From Nocardioides sp. GY 10113 (GTDB lineage: Bacteria; Actinomycetota; Actinomycetes; Propionibacteriales; Nocardioidaceae): DNA of 64,000 bases. Location of the stretch: contig NZ_STGK01000010.1 in the NCBI RefSeq assembly GCF_004919105.1, positions 165,200 through 229,199 on the forward strand, read 5' to 3'. This document shows positions 52,943 through 61,206 of the stretch, in pieces (position 1 is the stretch's first letter; every line of letters begins with the position of its first letter). The translations under genes and the position numbers were made by a program. The notes below the pieces were generated by a model that had not been told where the DNA came from, did not search any database, and worked only from the letters and a program-made list of their open reading frames with translations.

Positions 52943-53446
52943 TCAGTTGAGGACGACGATGCCGGCGTTGAGCGCGGTGGCGAAGGTGACCCAGGCCAGG
53001 TAGGGCACCAGCAGCCACCCGGCGACCCGGTCCCGCCGCCAGCACAGCACCAGCGTGACCGCGAGCGCGCACCACAGGACGAGGATCTCGGCCAGCGCCA
53101 CGGCGTACCGGTCGGCGGAGAAGAAGAGCGGTGTCCAGGCCAGGTTCAGCAGGAGCTGTACGCCGTAGGCGACCTGCGCGCGGTCGAGGCCGGCGACCCG
53201 CCAGGTCCGCCAGGCGGCGACGGCCATCAGCACGTAGAGCACCGTCCATGCGGGGCCGAAGAGCCAGGACGGCGGCGCGTAGGGCGGCAGCTCCAGCGCC
53301 GCGTAGGTGTCCGTGGCCGAGGACGCGGCCAGCCCGCCGAGACCGGCCACGACGGCGACGGCGACGAGGTGGGCGAGGAGCACCAGCGCGCTGGTGCCCC
53401 GTCCGGCGCCGTGGGCGGCGTGGCGACTCGCGACGTGCGTGCTCAT
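52943..53446 (-). CDS. TspO/MBR-family protein (copy 1)
   Basis: Protein of 167 aa with five TM helices. LELPPYAPPSWLFGPAWTVLYVLMAVAAW (about 51-79, conserved Pro/Trp region), LLLNLAWTPLFF, and the C-terminal LVPYLAWVTFATALNAGIV define the tryptophan-rich sensory protein family, which binds tetrapyrroles. It and the next gene have identical length and similar sequence and are a tandem duplication. It starts 52 bases after the copy 2 stop. Confidence 0.92.
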   Translation of the reverse strand: MSTHVASRHAAHGAGRGTSALVLLAHLVAVAVVAGLGGLAASSATDTYAALELPPYAPPSWLFGPAWTVLYVLMAVAAWRTWRVAGLDRAQVAYGVQLLLNLAWTPLFFSADRYAVALAEILVLWCALAVTLVLCWRRDRVAGWLLVPYLAWVTFATALNAGIVVLN

Positions 53447-53498
53447 GCCTCGCAGTCTTCCCAGCCCGGGCCCGCTGACACCCGGTTCGCACGGCGGA

Positions 53499-54002
53499 TC
53501 AGTTGAGCACCACGATCCCGCCGTTGAGGGCGGAGGTGTAGCCGACCCAGCCCAGGTAGGGGCCCATCAGCAGCCCGGCGATCCGGTCGCGGCGCCAGAA
53601 GAGCACCATCGTCGCGGCGATGGCGCACCAGAGCACGGCGATCTCGGCGAGCGCGAGGCCGTGCAGGTCCGCCGCGAAGAAGAGCGGCATCCAGGCCAGG
53701 TTGAGCAGCAGCTGGGCGACGTAGAGCACCTGCGCCCGGTCGAACCCGGCGGCCCGCCAGGCGCGCCAGGCCGCCACCGCCATCAGCACGTAGAGGGTGA
53801 TCCAGGCCGGCGGGAAGAGCCACGCCGGCGGCGCGTACGGCGGGAGGTCGAGCTCCTGGTAGGCCTCGGTCGCCGCGGAGGCGGTGATCCCGCCGACGGC
53901 CATCACCTCGGTGACGGCGAGCAGGTGCCCGAAGAGCACCATCGCGCTGGCGCCTCGGACGGAACGGCGACTGCCAGAAGATGGGCGCATCTGTGTCGTC
54001 AT
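53499..54002 (-). CDS. TspO/MBR-family protein (copy 2)
   Basis: Protein of 167 aa, paralogue of the downstream copy (LDLPPYAPPAWLFPPAWITLYVLMAVAAW, LLLNLAWMPLFF, MGPYLGWVGYTSALNGGIV). The ATG is at 54000-54002. Upstream is an AT-rich patch with TATAAA on the minus strand (complement of about 54041-54046), probably the promoter for both copies. It may modulate porphyrin or light/oxidative responses; no regulator of that kind is adjacent. Confidence 0.92.
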   Translation of the reverse strand: MTTQMRPSSGSRRSVRGASAMVLFGHLLAVTEVMAVGGITASAATEAYQELDLPPYAPPAWLFPPAWITLYVLMAVAAWRAWRAAGFDRAQVLYVAQLLLNLAWMPLFFAADLHGLALAEIAVLWCAIAATMVLFWRRDRIAGLLMGPYLGWVGYTSALNGGIVVLN

Positions 54003-54129
54003 GTCCACGTGCCTTCCCGTCGCGAGTGACCGTAACACCCGATTTATACCTATTTTTGACGATGACGGGTTTCCCGTTCCCGCTCCCGGGTAGACGACCG
54101 CAGGTCCGCCAGTCCGAGAGGAGCCCGAG

Positions 54130-54402
54130 ATGCCGCAGGACAGGACCCCGGGTCCGAGCGTGAAGAACCCCGAGCAGTACGAGGCGCTGCGCGACCAGGG
54201 CGCCTCGAAGGAGAAGGCCGCCCGGATCGCCAACGCGTCCGCCGCCGAGGGGAAGTCGACCATCGCCAGGCGCGGCGGCCGGGCCGGCTCCTACGACGAC
54301 TGGACGGTCGACGAGCTGCGCGAGCGCGCGGCCGAGCTCGATATCGACGGCCGGTCCTCGATGACCAAGGACGAGCTGGTCGCGGCCCTGCGCGACCGCT
54401 GA
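54130..54402 (+). CDS. small Rho_N/SAP-like protein (DUF7218 type)
   Basis: Protein of 90 aa. The N-terminal half is KNPEQYEALRDQGASKEKAARIAN, followed by a Gly/Ser/Arg linker and a C-terminal helix-extended-helix YDDWTVDELRERAAELDIDGRSSMTKDELVAAL, the Rho N-terminal/SAP-like nucleic-acid-binding fold. Such proteins are common, short and uncharacterised in actinobacteria and often stress-induced. AGAGGAGCCCGAG precedes the ATG. Confidence 0.85.
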   Translation: MPQDRTPGPSVKNPEQYEALRDQGASKEKAARIANASAAEGKSTIARRGGRAGSYDDWTVDELRERAAELDIDGRSSMTKDELVAALRDR

Positions 54403-54451
54403 CGGCTCACCGACCGCCCGCTCCTGGACGCTCCTCGAGGGCGAGACCGGC

Positions 54452-54925
54452 TCAGGGCCGCGGCCAGGGCCGCCCGTCGCGCTCCTCGATGGAGCCGTTG
54501 AAGCGGCGCAGCAGCTCGGCCAGCGCGGCGACGTCCTCCTCCGGCCAGGCCCGGAGCACCTCGCCCAGACCCGCCAGCTTGCGACGACGGTCGTGGGCCA
54601 GGTGCGCGGCGCCCTGCTCGGTCACCTCGAACTTGCGGGCGAGCCCACCGTCCGGGTCGGGGATCCGGCGCACCAGGCCCTGCTCGACCATCTTCGCGGT
54701 CTGCCGGTTGAGGGTGGAGGCGTCGAGGCCGAAGGCGTCGGACAGCTGGCCGATCGACATCGGCCCGTCGACCTGCAGCCGGGTGATCAACGTGTACGCA
54801 CTCTTGTCCAGGTGCAGCCCGTACGCCGCGTCCCGCGGCGCCAGGTGCCGCCCGAGGATCATCGCCTCGAACTCGATGTCGGCGAGGTCCACGTCGCGTG
54901 CGGTCGTTGCCTGCGGGCCGCTCAT
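54452..54925 (-). CDS. MarR-family repressor of the MFS exporter
   Basis: Protein of 157 aa with a winged helix: SAYTLITRLQVDGPMSIGQLSDAFGLDASTLNRQ, the recognition helix, then KMVEQGLVRRIPDPDGGLARKFEVTE as the wing. ATG 54923-54925 lies seven bases after TACAGT, so it is leaderless. It diverges from the MFS gene; two inverted repeats between them are the likely operators. Confidence 0.9.
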   Translation of the reverse strand: MSGPQATTARDVDLADIEFEAMILGRHLAPRDAAYGLHLDKSAYTLITRLQVDGPMSIGQLSDAFGLDASTLNRQTAKMVEQGLVRRIPDPDGGLARKFEVTEQGAAHLAHDRRRKLAGLGEVLRAWPEEDVAALAELLRRFNGSIEERDGRPWPRP

Positions 54926-54932
54926 GGCGGGA

Positions 54933-54938
54933 ACTGTA
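54933..54938 (-). promoter_or_regulatory. -10 hexamer, leaderless marR
   Basis: Minus-strand TACAGT, TCCCGCC, then ATG at 54925. Confidence 0.55.
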
Positions 54939-54949
54939 GCAACCACAAG

Positions 54950-54985
54950 TCGTGCATCGTGCACGAAATGTGTACTGTGCACATT
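54950..54985. promoter_or_regulatory. double MarR operator
   Basis: Two abutting inverted repeats: TCGTGCA-tcg-TGCACGA (54950-54966) and AATGTG-tactgtg-CACATT (54967-54985). The MFS -10 TACTGT (54973-54978) lies inside the second, so binding would block the exporter promoter. The first lies just upstream of the marR -10. Confidence 0.8.
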
Positions 54986-54986
54986 C

Positions 54987-56471
54987 GTGAGCCAGACCGC
55001 CCCTCCCGCAGCGCCCCCAGCGGCGCCCGTCGTCCGATCGGGCCCCGTCGTGCTGGTGCTGGCCTGCGCGGGCATCACCGCCGCGATCACCCAGACGCTC
55101 GTGATCCCGATCCTCGGCGACCTGCCGGAGCTGCTGGACACCAGCGCCTCGAACGCCTCGTGGGTGGTCACCGCGACCCTGCTCGCGGCCGCCGTCGCCA
55201 CCCCGGTGAGCGGTCGCCTCGGCGACCTCTACGGCAAGCGCAGGATCATGCTGGCCTGCTCGCTCGTGCTCGTCGCCGGGTCCGTCATCGGCGCCCTGGC
55301 CGACTCCGTGCTCCCGATGATCGTGGGCCGCGGCATGCAGGGCGTCGGCATGGGCCTGATCCCGCTCGGGATCAGCGCGATGCGCGACCTGATCCCGGCC
55401 GAGAGGCTGGGCTCCTCGATCGCGCTGATGAGCGCCTCGATGGGCGTCGGCGGCGCTCTCGGCCTGCCGATGGCGGCGGCCATCGCCGAGCACGCCGACT
55501 GGCACGCGCTGTTCTGGGTCGCCACCGCCGCGGCCGTGATCGTGACGGCGCTGATCTACTTCCTGATCCCGGCGACGCCGGTGACGGCCACGGGGCGGTT
55601 CGACCCGATCGGCGCACTCGGCCTCGGCATCGGCCTGGTCTGCCTGCTGCTCGCCATCTCCAAGGGTGCCGACTGGGGCTGGAGCAGCGCCGCCACCCTC
55701 GGCTGCCTGGCAGCCGCGGTGATCGTGCTGCTCGCCTGGGGCGCCTTCGAGCTGCGCATCCCGGCACCGCTGGTCGACCTGCGGGTCACCGCACGGCCCG
55801 TCGTACTGCTGACCAACATCGCCTCGATCGTGCTCGGCATGGCGATGTACGCCCAGATGCTGCTCACCCCGCAGCTGCTGCAGCTACCCGTGGCGACCGG
55901 CTACGGCCTCGGCCAGAGCATGCTCGGGATGGGCCTGTGGATGCTGCCCGGCGGTTTCGTGATGATGCTCGTCTCCCCGCTCGGCGCGAAGATCTCCCAC
56001 GCCCGCGGCCCGCGGATCACCCTCGCCCTCGGCGCCGGCGTGATCGCCGTCGCCTACGGCCTCTCGCTCGCACTGATGGGCTCGACCTGGGGCCTCCTCG
56101 TCGCGATCTGCGTCGCGAACGGCGGCGTCGGCCTGGCGTACGGCGCGATGCCCGCGCTGATCATGGGCAGCGTCCCGCTGTCGGAGACCGCCTCGGCCAA
56201 CAGCGTGAACACGCTGATGCGCTCCATCGGCACCACCACCTCCGCGGCGGTGATCGGCGTCGTCCTGGCCCAGATGACCACCGACTTCGGCCCGTACACG
56301 CTGCCGAGCGAGGACGCGTTCCGGACCGGCTTCCTCATCGGCGCCGGCGTCGCGGTGCTGGCCGCCGCGACCGCCCTGGCCATCCCGGCCCGGGCCAGCC
56401 GGGAGGCCGAGGACTCCATCGAGCACGAGGTCGCGGACCTCGACGAGATCGTCGCCCCGCCGGCGGACTGA
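54987..56471 (+). CDS. MFS multidrug exporter, DHA2-like
   Basis: Protein of 494 aa with 14 predicted TM helices. Motif A is GRLGDLYGKRRIML in the loop after TM2, and the motif C-like region follows at AMRDLIPAERLGSSIALMSASMGVGGALGLP. It is a proton-driven drug or metabolite exporter. GTG 54987 follows TACTGT by eight bases (leaderless). The divergent MarR and overlapping operators imply induction by an exported or related compound. Confidence 0.9.
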   Translation: MSQTAPPAAPPAAPVVRSGPVVLVLACAGITAAITQTLVIPILGDLPELLDTSASNASWVVTATLLAAAVATPVSGRLGDLYGKRRIMLACSLVLVAGSVIGALADSVLPMIVGRGMQGVGMGLIPLGISAMRDLIPAERLGSSIALMSASMGVGGALGLPMAAAIAEHADWHALFWVATAAAVIVTALIYFLIPATPVTATGRFDPIGALGLGIGLVCLLLAISKGADWGWSSAATLGCLAAAVIVLLAWGAFELRIPAPLVDLRVTARPVVLLTNIASIVLGMAMYAQMLLTPQLLQLPVATGYGLGQSMLGMGLWMLPGGFVMMLVSPLGAKISHARGPRITLALGAGVIAVAYGLSLALMGSTWGLLVAICVANGGVGLAYGAMPALIMGSVPLSETASANSVNTLMRSIGTTTSAAVIGVVLAQMTTDFGPYTLPSEDAFRTGFLIGAGVAVLAAATALAIPARASREAEDSIEHEVADLDEIVAPPAD

Positions 56472-56503
56472 CCCCGACGCACCAGGCCGCACCCGGCCGC
56501 ACC

Positions 56504-56541
56504 CGCGAGCCCCGCGACCGATCCCGGTCGCGGGGCTCGCG
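56504..56541 (+). terminator. terminator of the MFS gene
   Basis: Perfect 17-bp stem (CGCGAGCCCCGCGACCG at 56504-56520 and complement at 56525-56541), loop ATCC. Confidence 0.85.
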
Positions 56542-56668
56542 GCGTTCGGGGCGTGCTGGATTCCTTGATCGCGCCCCCACCCCGCCGATCTCCCCGACAG
56601 AGGCCCGAGTGCGGGCCGAGGAGGGAACGCCGACGAGCGACGGCGCTCCCACGAGGAGGGGAGCACCG

Positions 56669-57484
56669 ATGGTGATGCAGGACAGCCCCGTCGCGACGAC
56701 GGAGACGACCGGGACCGACGTCCTCATGGGCACGGACGCGGCGGCGCGCCCGGGACGCCACCGGCTCGGATGGACGGCGGCCTCGCTGGCGCTGGTGGGC
56801 GCGCTCGTGCTCGCGGTGCTCCTCAGCCTGCGCACCGCGACCTCGATCGCGTCGACCGAGGTCGCCTCGGTCGATCGCCTCGACCCGGCACCCGCGGTCG
56901 CGGACCCCGGCGCGGAGCCGCTCGCGGCCACCGACGCGGCACCCTCGGTGCCGTCGGTCATCCCCGCCGACTTCCCGCTCGCCCACGGACAGTCAGCCGA
57001 CGACGAGGCCACCAGGCCGGAGCCGGGCGAGGGCCTCGAGGGCCGGGCCGCGCCCGAGATCTGCGGGATGCAGGTGGCCGCCGGGCACGGCGAGGTCGAC
57101 CGCCTCTCCTCCGTCGGGTACGACGGCGAGCCGGTCGACGAGCGCGACCTGCTCCTCTTCGCCGACGCGGACGCGGCAGCCGGCTACCTGGCGAGCGTCC
57201 GCTCGGCGGTCGCGGAGTGCCGCGTCGATCGGAGCACCGACGGCGGCAGCCCCGTCCGGTTCGCCGTGCCGTCCCACACCAGCGGCTACGACGACCTCTA
57301 CGTGACCGCGACCGGCGCGGCCGACGGCACCTACCACCTGCTCCGCGTCGGGGCAGCCGTCCTGGTCCGCTACGCGGCGCCGATGCCCTTGCTCGGCACG
57401 GACGAGTACCTCACGCTGCTCACCGACGAGAACCGGGCGATCGCACTGGAGATGTGCGTCTTCACCGCCGCTGGCTGCAACTGA
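56669..57484 (+). CDS. membrane-anchored extracytoplasmic protein, unknown
   Basis: Protein of 271 aa. Residues 1-32 are cytoplasmic and one TM helix (about 34-56, AASLALVGALVLAVLLSL) is followed by a Pro/Ala/Asp-rich stalk and a folded domain of about 150 residues with three Cys (EICGMQ, VAECRV, EMCVF plus a terminal GCN). It is reminiscent of small sensor-like exported domains (PknH sensor style), but no family is recognised. The ATG follows GAGGAGGGGAGC. Confidence 0.75.
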   Translation: MVMQDSPVATTETTGTDVLMGTDAAARPGRHRLGWTAASLALVGALVLAVLLSLRTATSIASTEVASVDRLDPAPAVADPGAEPLAATDAAPSVPSVIPADFPLAHGQSADDEATRPEPGEGLEGRAAPEICGMQVAAGHGEVDRLSSVGYDGEPVDERDLLLFADADAAAGYLASVRSAVAECRVDRSTDGGSPVRFAVPSHTSGYDDLYVTATGAADGTYHLLRVGAAVLVRYAAPMPLLGTDEYLTLLTDENRAIALEMCVFTAAGCN

Positions 57485-57529
57485 CCCGCAGCGCACGTCC
57501 GGTCGGTCGGCAGCCGCCGACCCCGGGGC

Positions 57530-58183
57530 TCACGCGGGAGCGACCGGCTGCCGCAGGATCGTGCGCAGCTTCTCCGGCGCCACCCGGCGCGGGTCGCCGA
57601 GGTAGATCTCGTGGTGCTTGCCGGTGGGCCGCAGGCCCGCGGCGGCGATGTGATCCTCGTGCATCCGCGCCAGCACCGGCCCCTCCGCGTCGTACGGGCC
57701 GAGGTGCAGCGTCTGCACGCAGCGGCCCTCGGCGAGGGTCTCCAGGCGCACCTCGCCGAGGGCGTCCGGCGCCCCCTTGGCCGCCACGGCCGCGAGCGCG
57801 TCGGCGACCATCGCCGGCGTGATCCAGTCCGGGGCGAGGATCATCATCGTCCAGTCCCACCGGGACTTGTCGCGCGCGACGGTGAAGGAGTCCATGTCCT
57901 CGGCCCACCACAGCCCCTCCAGAGGCATCACCACGTAGTCGCGGCCGAGCGTGCGCTTGCTGGCGAACTTGAGCGCGAAGGCGACGGGGTAGAGCGCGGC
58001 CAGCGCCGCGGCGTACTCCGGGGAGGTGTTGGGGTCGCCGTGACCGTCGACCATCAGGTACTGCAACGGCGGTACGTCGACGAGGCGGAACTCGCCGCGC
58101 CGGGCGCGGTAGGCGTCGATCTCCTTCTTGAGGTCGACCTTGGCGGTGGCCCCCGTCGCCGCGTCAGTCATCGGGCTAGTCAT
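57530..58183 (-). CDS. GyrI-like small-molecule-binding protein
   Basis: Protein of 217 aa (213 from the internal ATG at 58171). GyrI/AraC-binding fold: FRLVDVPPLQYLMVDGHGDPNTSPEY, the repeat-like LEGLWWAEDMD, and the C-terminal LHLGPYDAEGPVLARMHEDHIAAAGL ending in HHEIYLGDPRRV, the YjbR/GyrI-like 'GyrI-like domain' common in Gram-positives. It binds small hydrophobic ligands or proteins. Its start region consists of a tandem repeat that carries several ATGs, so the true start is uncertain. Confidence 0.85.
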   Translation of the reverse strand: MTSPMTDAATGATAKVDLKKEIDAYRARRGEFRLVDVPPLQYLMVDGHGDPNTSPEYAAALAALYPVAFALKFASKRTLGRDYVVMPLEGLWWAEDMDSFTVARDKSRWDWTMMILAPDWITPAMVADALAAVAAKGAPDALGEVRLETLAEGRCVQTLHLGPYDAEGPVLARMHEDHIAAAGLRPTGKHHEIYLGDPRRVAPEKLRTILRQPVAPA

Positions 58184-58227
58184 CGGGCTCAGTCATCGGG
58201 CTCAGTCATCGGGCTCAGTCATCGGGG
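58165..58227. repeat. 13-bp tandem repeat at the SRPBCC/GyrI junction
   Basis: Five copies of CAGTCATCGGGCT (58165-58177, a 12-base variant at 58178-58189, 58190-58202, 58203-58215, and a last copy at 58216-58227). On the minus strand each is ATGACTGAGCCCG, containing an ATG and an out-of-frame TGA. The array supplies the stop of the SRPBCC gene and the start of the GyrI-like gene. Confidence 0.92.
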
Positions 58228-58892
58228 TGGCCGGCGGCCCGCTCGACGTTGTGCTTGAGCACCTTGAGCATCCGCGCCTGCATCACCCACACCATCGCCG
58301 GGAACAGGAAGCCCACCACGCGGCCGACCCAGTCCGGGTAGAACGCCTCGTAGCCGCCGATCACCAGGCGCGTCCGACCGCCGGGCAGCGGCCTGAGGTC
58401 GAATCCCCAGAGCCCCTCGCTCCACGCGTAGGGCCGCGGGTCGTCGCGGCGCAGCGGGTTGCCGAGCAGGTCGCTGGCGCCGTAGAGGCCGAGGAACCGC
58501 TCCGGCTCGAGCCGGACCACCTCCCACGCGTCGACCGCGCCGTAGGCGTTGGTCCAGTACTTCACGTGGTCGCCGACCTCGAGGTGCTGCCACTCGGGAT
58601 GGACGTGGCGGGCGCTGGGCCGGCCGCCGTTGTCGAGGTGGTCCCAGGAGTACCAGCCGGCCCGGTCGCCGCCGAGCTGGACGAGCCAGGGCCAGACCTC
58701 CTCGGGCGGGGCCTCGATGGTGGTCGCCATCGTCGCCCCGCGACGTCCGCCGCGGATCACGTCGGCGCCCGGGAACGGCCCGTTCACCTCGGCGGCGGTG
58801 GCACCCCAGGTGCGCAGCCGCGGGCGGACCGCGACGCCGTAGACCACCGTCCCGGCCACGGCGGCACCGAGCGCTCTGCGCGGCCACCCCAT
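58215..58892 (-). CDS. SRPBCC (polyketide cyclase-like) protein
   Basis: Protein of 225 aa. A short hydrophobic N-terminus (LGAAVAGTVVYGVAV) is followed by a START/SRPBCC ligand-binding fold: MATTIEAPPEEVWPWLVQLGGDRAGWYSWDHLDN, then VVRLEPERFLGLYG and RLVIGGYEAF. Members bind hydrophobic ligands and some are enzymes. ATG 58890-58892 follows TAGGTT by six bases (leaderless). Its stop lies in the 13-bp repeat. Confidence 0.85.
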   Translation of the reverse strand: MGWPRRALGAAVAGTVVYGVAVRPRLRTWGATAAEVNGPFPGADVIRGGRRGATMATTIEAPPEEVWPWLVQLGGDRAGWYSWDHLDNGGRPSARHVHPEWQHLEVGDHVKYWTNAYGAVDAWEVVRLEPERFLGLYGASDLLGNPLRRDDPRPYAWSEGLWGFDLRPLPGGRTRLVIGGYEAFYPDWVGRVVGFLFPAMVWVMQARMLKVLKHNVERAAGHPDD

Positions 58893-58898
58893 GCATCG

Positions 58899-58904
58899 AA
58901 CCTA
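58899..58904 (-). promoter_or_regulatory. -10 hexamer, leaderless SRPBCC gene
   Basis: Minus-strand TAGGTT, CGATGC, then ATG at 58892; the same hexamer as at the OYE gene. Confidence 0.55.
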
Positions 58905-58992
58905 GGGGTGGCCGCCGACCGGGGCAACGCCCGATCGGCCCAGCCGGGCGGGACCTTCGTGCCGCCCGCGCCGCCCGGGCACCCCGAAGCCG

Positions 58993-59020
58993 CCGGTTCC
59001 CGCCCCCGGTCGGGAACCGG
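58993..59020 (-). terminator. terminator after the acyl-CoA dehydrogenase gene
   Basis: CCGGTTCCCG (58993-59002), an 8-base loop, CGGGAACCGG (59011-59020), one base past the stop on the minus strand. Confidence 0.75.
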
Positions 59021-59021
59021 G

Positions 59022-60260
59022 TCAGCCCTCGCGGCGTGCCGCCTGGCGGGCCAGCTCGGTGCGCGCGAGCGCGTTCTTGTGCACCTCGTCGGGGCCGTCG
59101 GCGAACCGCAGGGTGCGGACGCCGGCGTACGCCGCGGCGAGGTCGAAGTCCTGGGAGAGCCCGCCGGCGCCGTGGGTCTGGATCGCCTTGTCGAGGATCC
59201 ACTGCACGGTGGCCGGGGTGGCGATCTTGATCGCCTGGATCTCGGTGTGGGCGCCCTTGTTGCCGACGGTGTCCATGAGCCAGGCGGTCTTGAGCACCAG
59301 CAGCCGCAGCTGCTCCAGCCGCACCCGGGACTCGGCGATCCAGTCCCGGACCACGCCCTGGCGGGCCAGCGGCTTGCCGAACGCGACGCGGGCCTCGGCG
59401 CGCTCGCACATCGCCTCGATCGCGCGCTCGGCGATGCCGATGGAGCGCATGCAGTGGTGGATCCGGCCCGGGCCGAGCCGGGCCTGGGCGATGGCGAAGC
59501 CCGCGCCCTCCTCGCCGATCAGGTTGCTCACCGGGACGCGGACGTCGGTGAACGCGAGCTCGGCGTGGCCGCCGTGCTCGTGGTCGTCGTAGCCGAAGAC
59601 CTCCATCCCGCGCTTGATCTCCAGGCCGGGGGTGTCGCGCGGGACCAGCACCATCGACTGCTGGCGGTGCCGGTCGGCGGTCGGGTCGGTCTTGCCCATC
59701 ACGATGAAGATCCGGCAGTTCGGGTTCATCGCGCCGGTGATCCACCACTTGCGGCCGTTGATCACGTACTCGTCGCCGTCGCGCACGATCGACGTACCGA
59801 TGTTGGTGGCATCGGAGGAGGCGACGTCGGGCTCGGTCATCGCGAACGCCGAGCGGATGGTGCCGTCCAGCAGCGGCTCGAGCCACTCCTTCTTCTGCGC
59901 CTCGTCCCCGAACATCTCCAGCACCTCCATGTTGCCGGTGTCCGGGGCGGCGCAGTTCATCGCGGCCGGGGCGAGGTGCATGGCGCGGCCGCTGAGCTCG
60001 GCGAGCGGCGCGTACTGGAGGTTGGTCAGGCCGCCGCCGTGCGGGTTGTCGGCGCCCGGGAGGAAGAGGTTCCACAGGCCGCGGCTGCGGGCCTCGGCGC
60101 GCAGGTCGCCGAGGACGGGCGCGCTGTCCCACGCCCAGCGGTCGGAGAGCGCGGACAGCTGGTCGCGGAAGACCGGCTCGGCGGGGTGGACGTGGGTGTC
60201 CAGGAAGTCCCGCAGGTTCTCCTGCATCTCGATCGTGCGGGCGTCGTGCGCGAAGTCCAT
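59022..60260 (-). CDS. acyl-CoA dehydrogenase
   Basis: Protein of 412 aa of the flavin-dependent ACAD family that introduces a 2,3-double bond into acyl-CoAs. The FAD/substrate segment is SAFAMTEPDVASSDATNI, followed by INGRKWWITGA, the catalytic-base region near QTHGAGGLSQD, and the C-terminal VHKNALARTEL. The 'GGAEV/QxxGGxG' type C-terminus is in ATVQWILDKAIQTHGAGG. AAGGAGCCTCCACCG precedes the ATG. It forms a two-gene operon with the upstream SDR (78 bases apart), probably under the TetR at 61207-61863. Confidence 0.94.
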   Translation of the reverse strand: MDFAHDARTIEMQENLRDFLDTHVHPAEPVFRDQLSALSDRWAWDSAPVLGDLRAEARSRGLWNLFLPGADNPHGGGLTNLQYAPLAELSGRAMHLAPAAMNCAAPDTGNMEVLEMFGDEAQKKEWLEPLLDGTIRSAFAMTEPDVASSDATNIGTSIVRDGDEYVINGRKWWITGAMNPNCRIFIVMGKTDPTADRHRQQSMVLVPRDTPGLEIKRGMEVFGYDDHEHGGHAELAFTDVRVPVSNLIGEEGAGFAIAQARLGPGRIHHCMRSIGIAERAIEAMCERAEARVAFGKPLARQGVVRDWIAESRVRLEQLRLLVLKTAWLMDTVGNKGAHTEIQAIKIATPATVQWILDKAIQTHGAGGLSQDFDLAAAYAGVRTLRFADGPDEVHKNALARTELARQAARREG

Positions 60261-60338
60261 CGGTGGAGGCTCCTTCGGTGGAGGTGATGGTGGGCGGGAG
60301 GCGGCGCCGCGTGCGCGCCGCGGGGACGTTCGGGTCGC

Positions 60339-61106
60339 TCAGACGCCGCCGCTGAGCAGGATGCCGCCGTCGACGACCAGCGTCTGGCCGGTCATCCACG
60401 CCGCGTCCTCGCTGAGCAGGAACGCGACGACGCTGCCGATGTCCTCGGGCACGCCGAGGCGCTGGAGCGGGTAGGCCTTCGCGACCTGCTCCTCGCGGCC
60501 CTCGTAGAGGGCGCCGGCGAACTTGGTCTTGACCACGGCCGGCGCCACCGCGTTGACCCGGATGTCGGGGGCGAGCTCGACCGCGAGCTCCTCGGTGAGG
60601 TGGATCAGCATCGCCTTGCTGGCGCCGTAGAACGCGATGCCCGGCGCCGGGCGGAGGCCACCGACGGAGGCGACGTTGACCACCGAGCCGCCGTGCTCGC
60701 CCATCCACGCCCGGTGCGCGTGCTGGACCCAGGAGAGGGCGGCGATGCAGTTGACGTCGACGATCTTGCGGGCGACACCGGCGTCGAGCTCCATCAGGGG
60801 GCCGTACGCCGGGTTGATGCCGGTGTTGTTGACCAGCAGGTCGAGGCTGCCGAACGCCTCGATCGCGCGGGCGACGGTCTCGGCCTGGTGGTCGGTGTCG
60901 TCGGCGTGCCCGGCGACGCCGAGCGCGACGTCGGGGCCGCCGAGCGCGGCGACCGCCTCGTCGAGCGCGTCCTGCTTGCGACCGGTGACCACGACGCGGG
61001 CGCCCTCGGCGACCAGGCGCTCCGCGATGCCCAGCCCGATGCCGCGGCTGGCGCCGGTCACGATGGCGGTCTGCTGCTCGAACCGGTGGGCGGGCTGTGC
61101 GGTCAT
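60339..61106 (-). CDS. SDR-family oxidoreductase in the TetR/ACAD cluster
   Basis: Protein of 255 aa: AIVTGASRGIGLGIAERL, NNTGINPAYG, catalytic IAFYGASKAML, and GQTLVVDGGILLSGGV, a classical SDR similar to 3-ketoacyl/3-hydroxyacyl reductases. The ATG has AAAAGGAGCTCCTGA. It is first gene of an SDR-acyl-CoA dehydrogenase operon; the operator at 61122-61141 lies 16 bases upstream of the start. Confidence 0.9.
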   Translation of the reverse strand: MTAQPAHRFEQQTAIVTGASRGIGLGIAERLVAEGARVVVTGRKQDALDEAVAALGGPDVALGVAGHADDTDHQAETVARAIEAFGSLDLLVNNTGINPAYGPLMELDAGVARKIVDVNCIAALSWVQHAHRAWMGEHGGSVVNVASVGGLRPAPGIAFYGASKAMLIHLTEELAVELAPDIRVNAVAPAVVKTKFAGALYEGREEQVAKAYPLQRLGVPEDIGSVVAFLLSEDAAWMTGQTLVVDGGILLSGGV

Positions 61107-61121
61107 TCAGGAGCTCCTTTT

Positions 61122-61141
61122 CATACCATCTGGTCGGTATG
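61122..61141. promoter_or_regulatory. TetR operator upstream of the SDR operon
   Basis: CATACCATCTGGTCGGTATG: CATACC/GGTATG dyad. It shares 16 of 20 bases with the site at 61872-61891, so the same TetR should bind both. Confidence 0.8.
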
Positions 61142-61206
61142 TAGCATCGGCGGCGCGGCGGCGACTGTCAAGGGCCGCCCGGCCCTCGCGCGCCGGTCGG
61201 GAGCGG

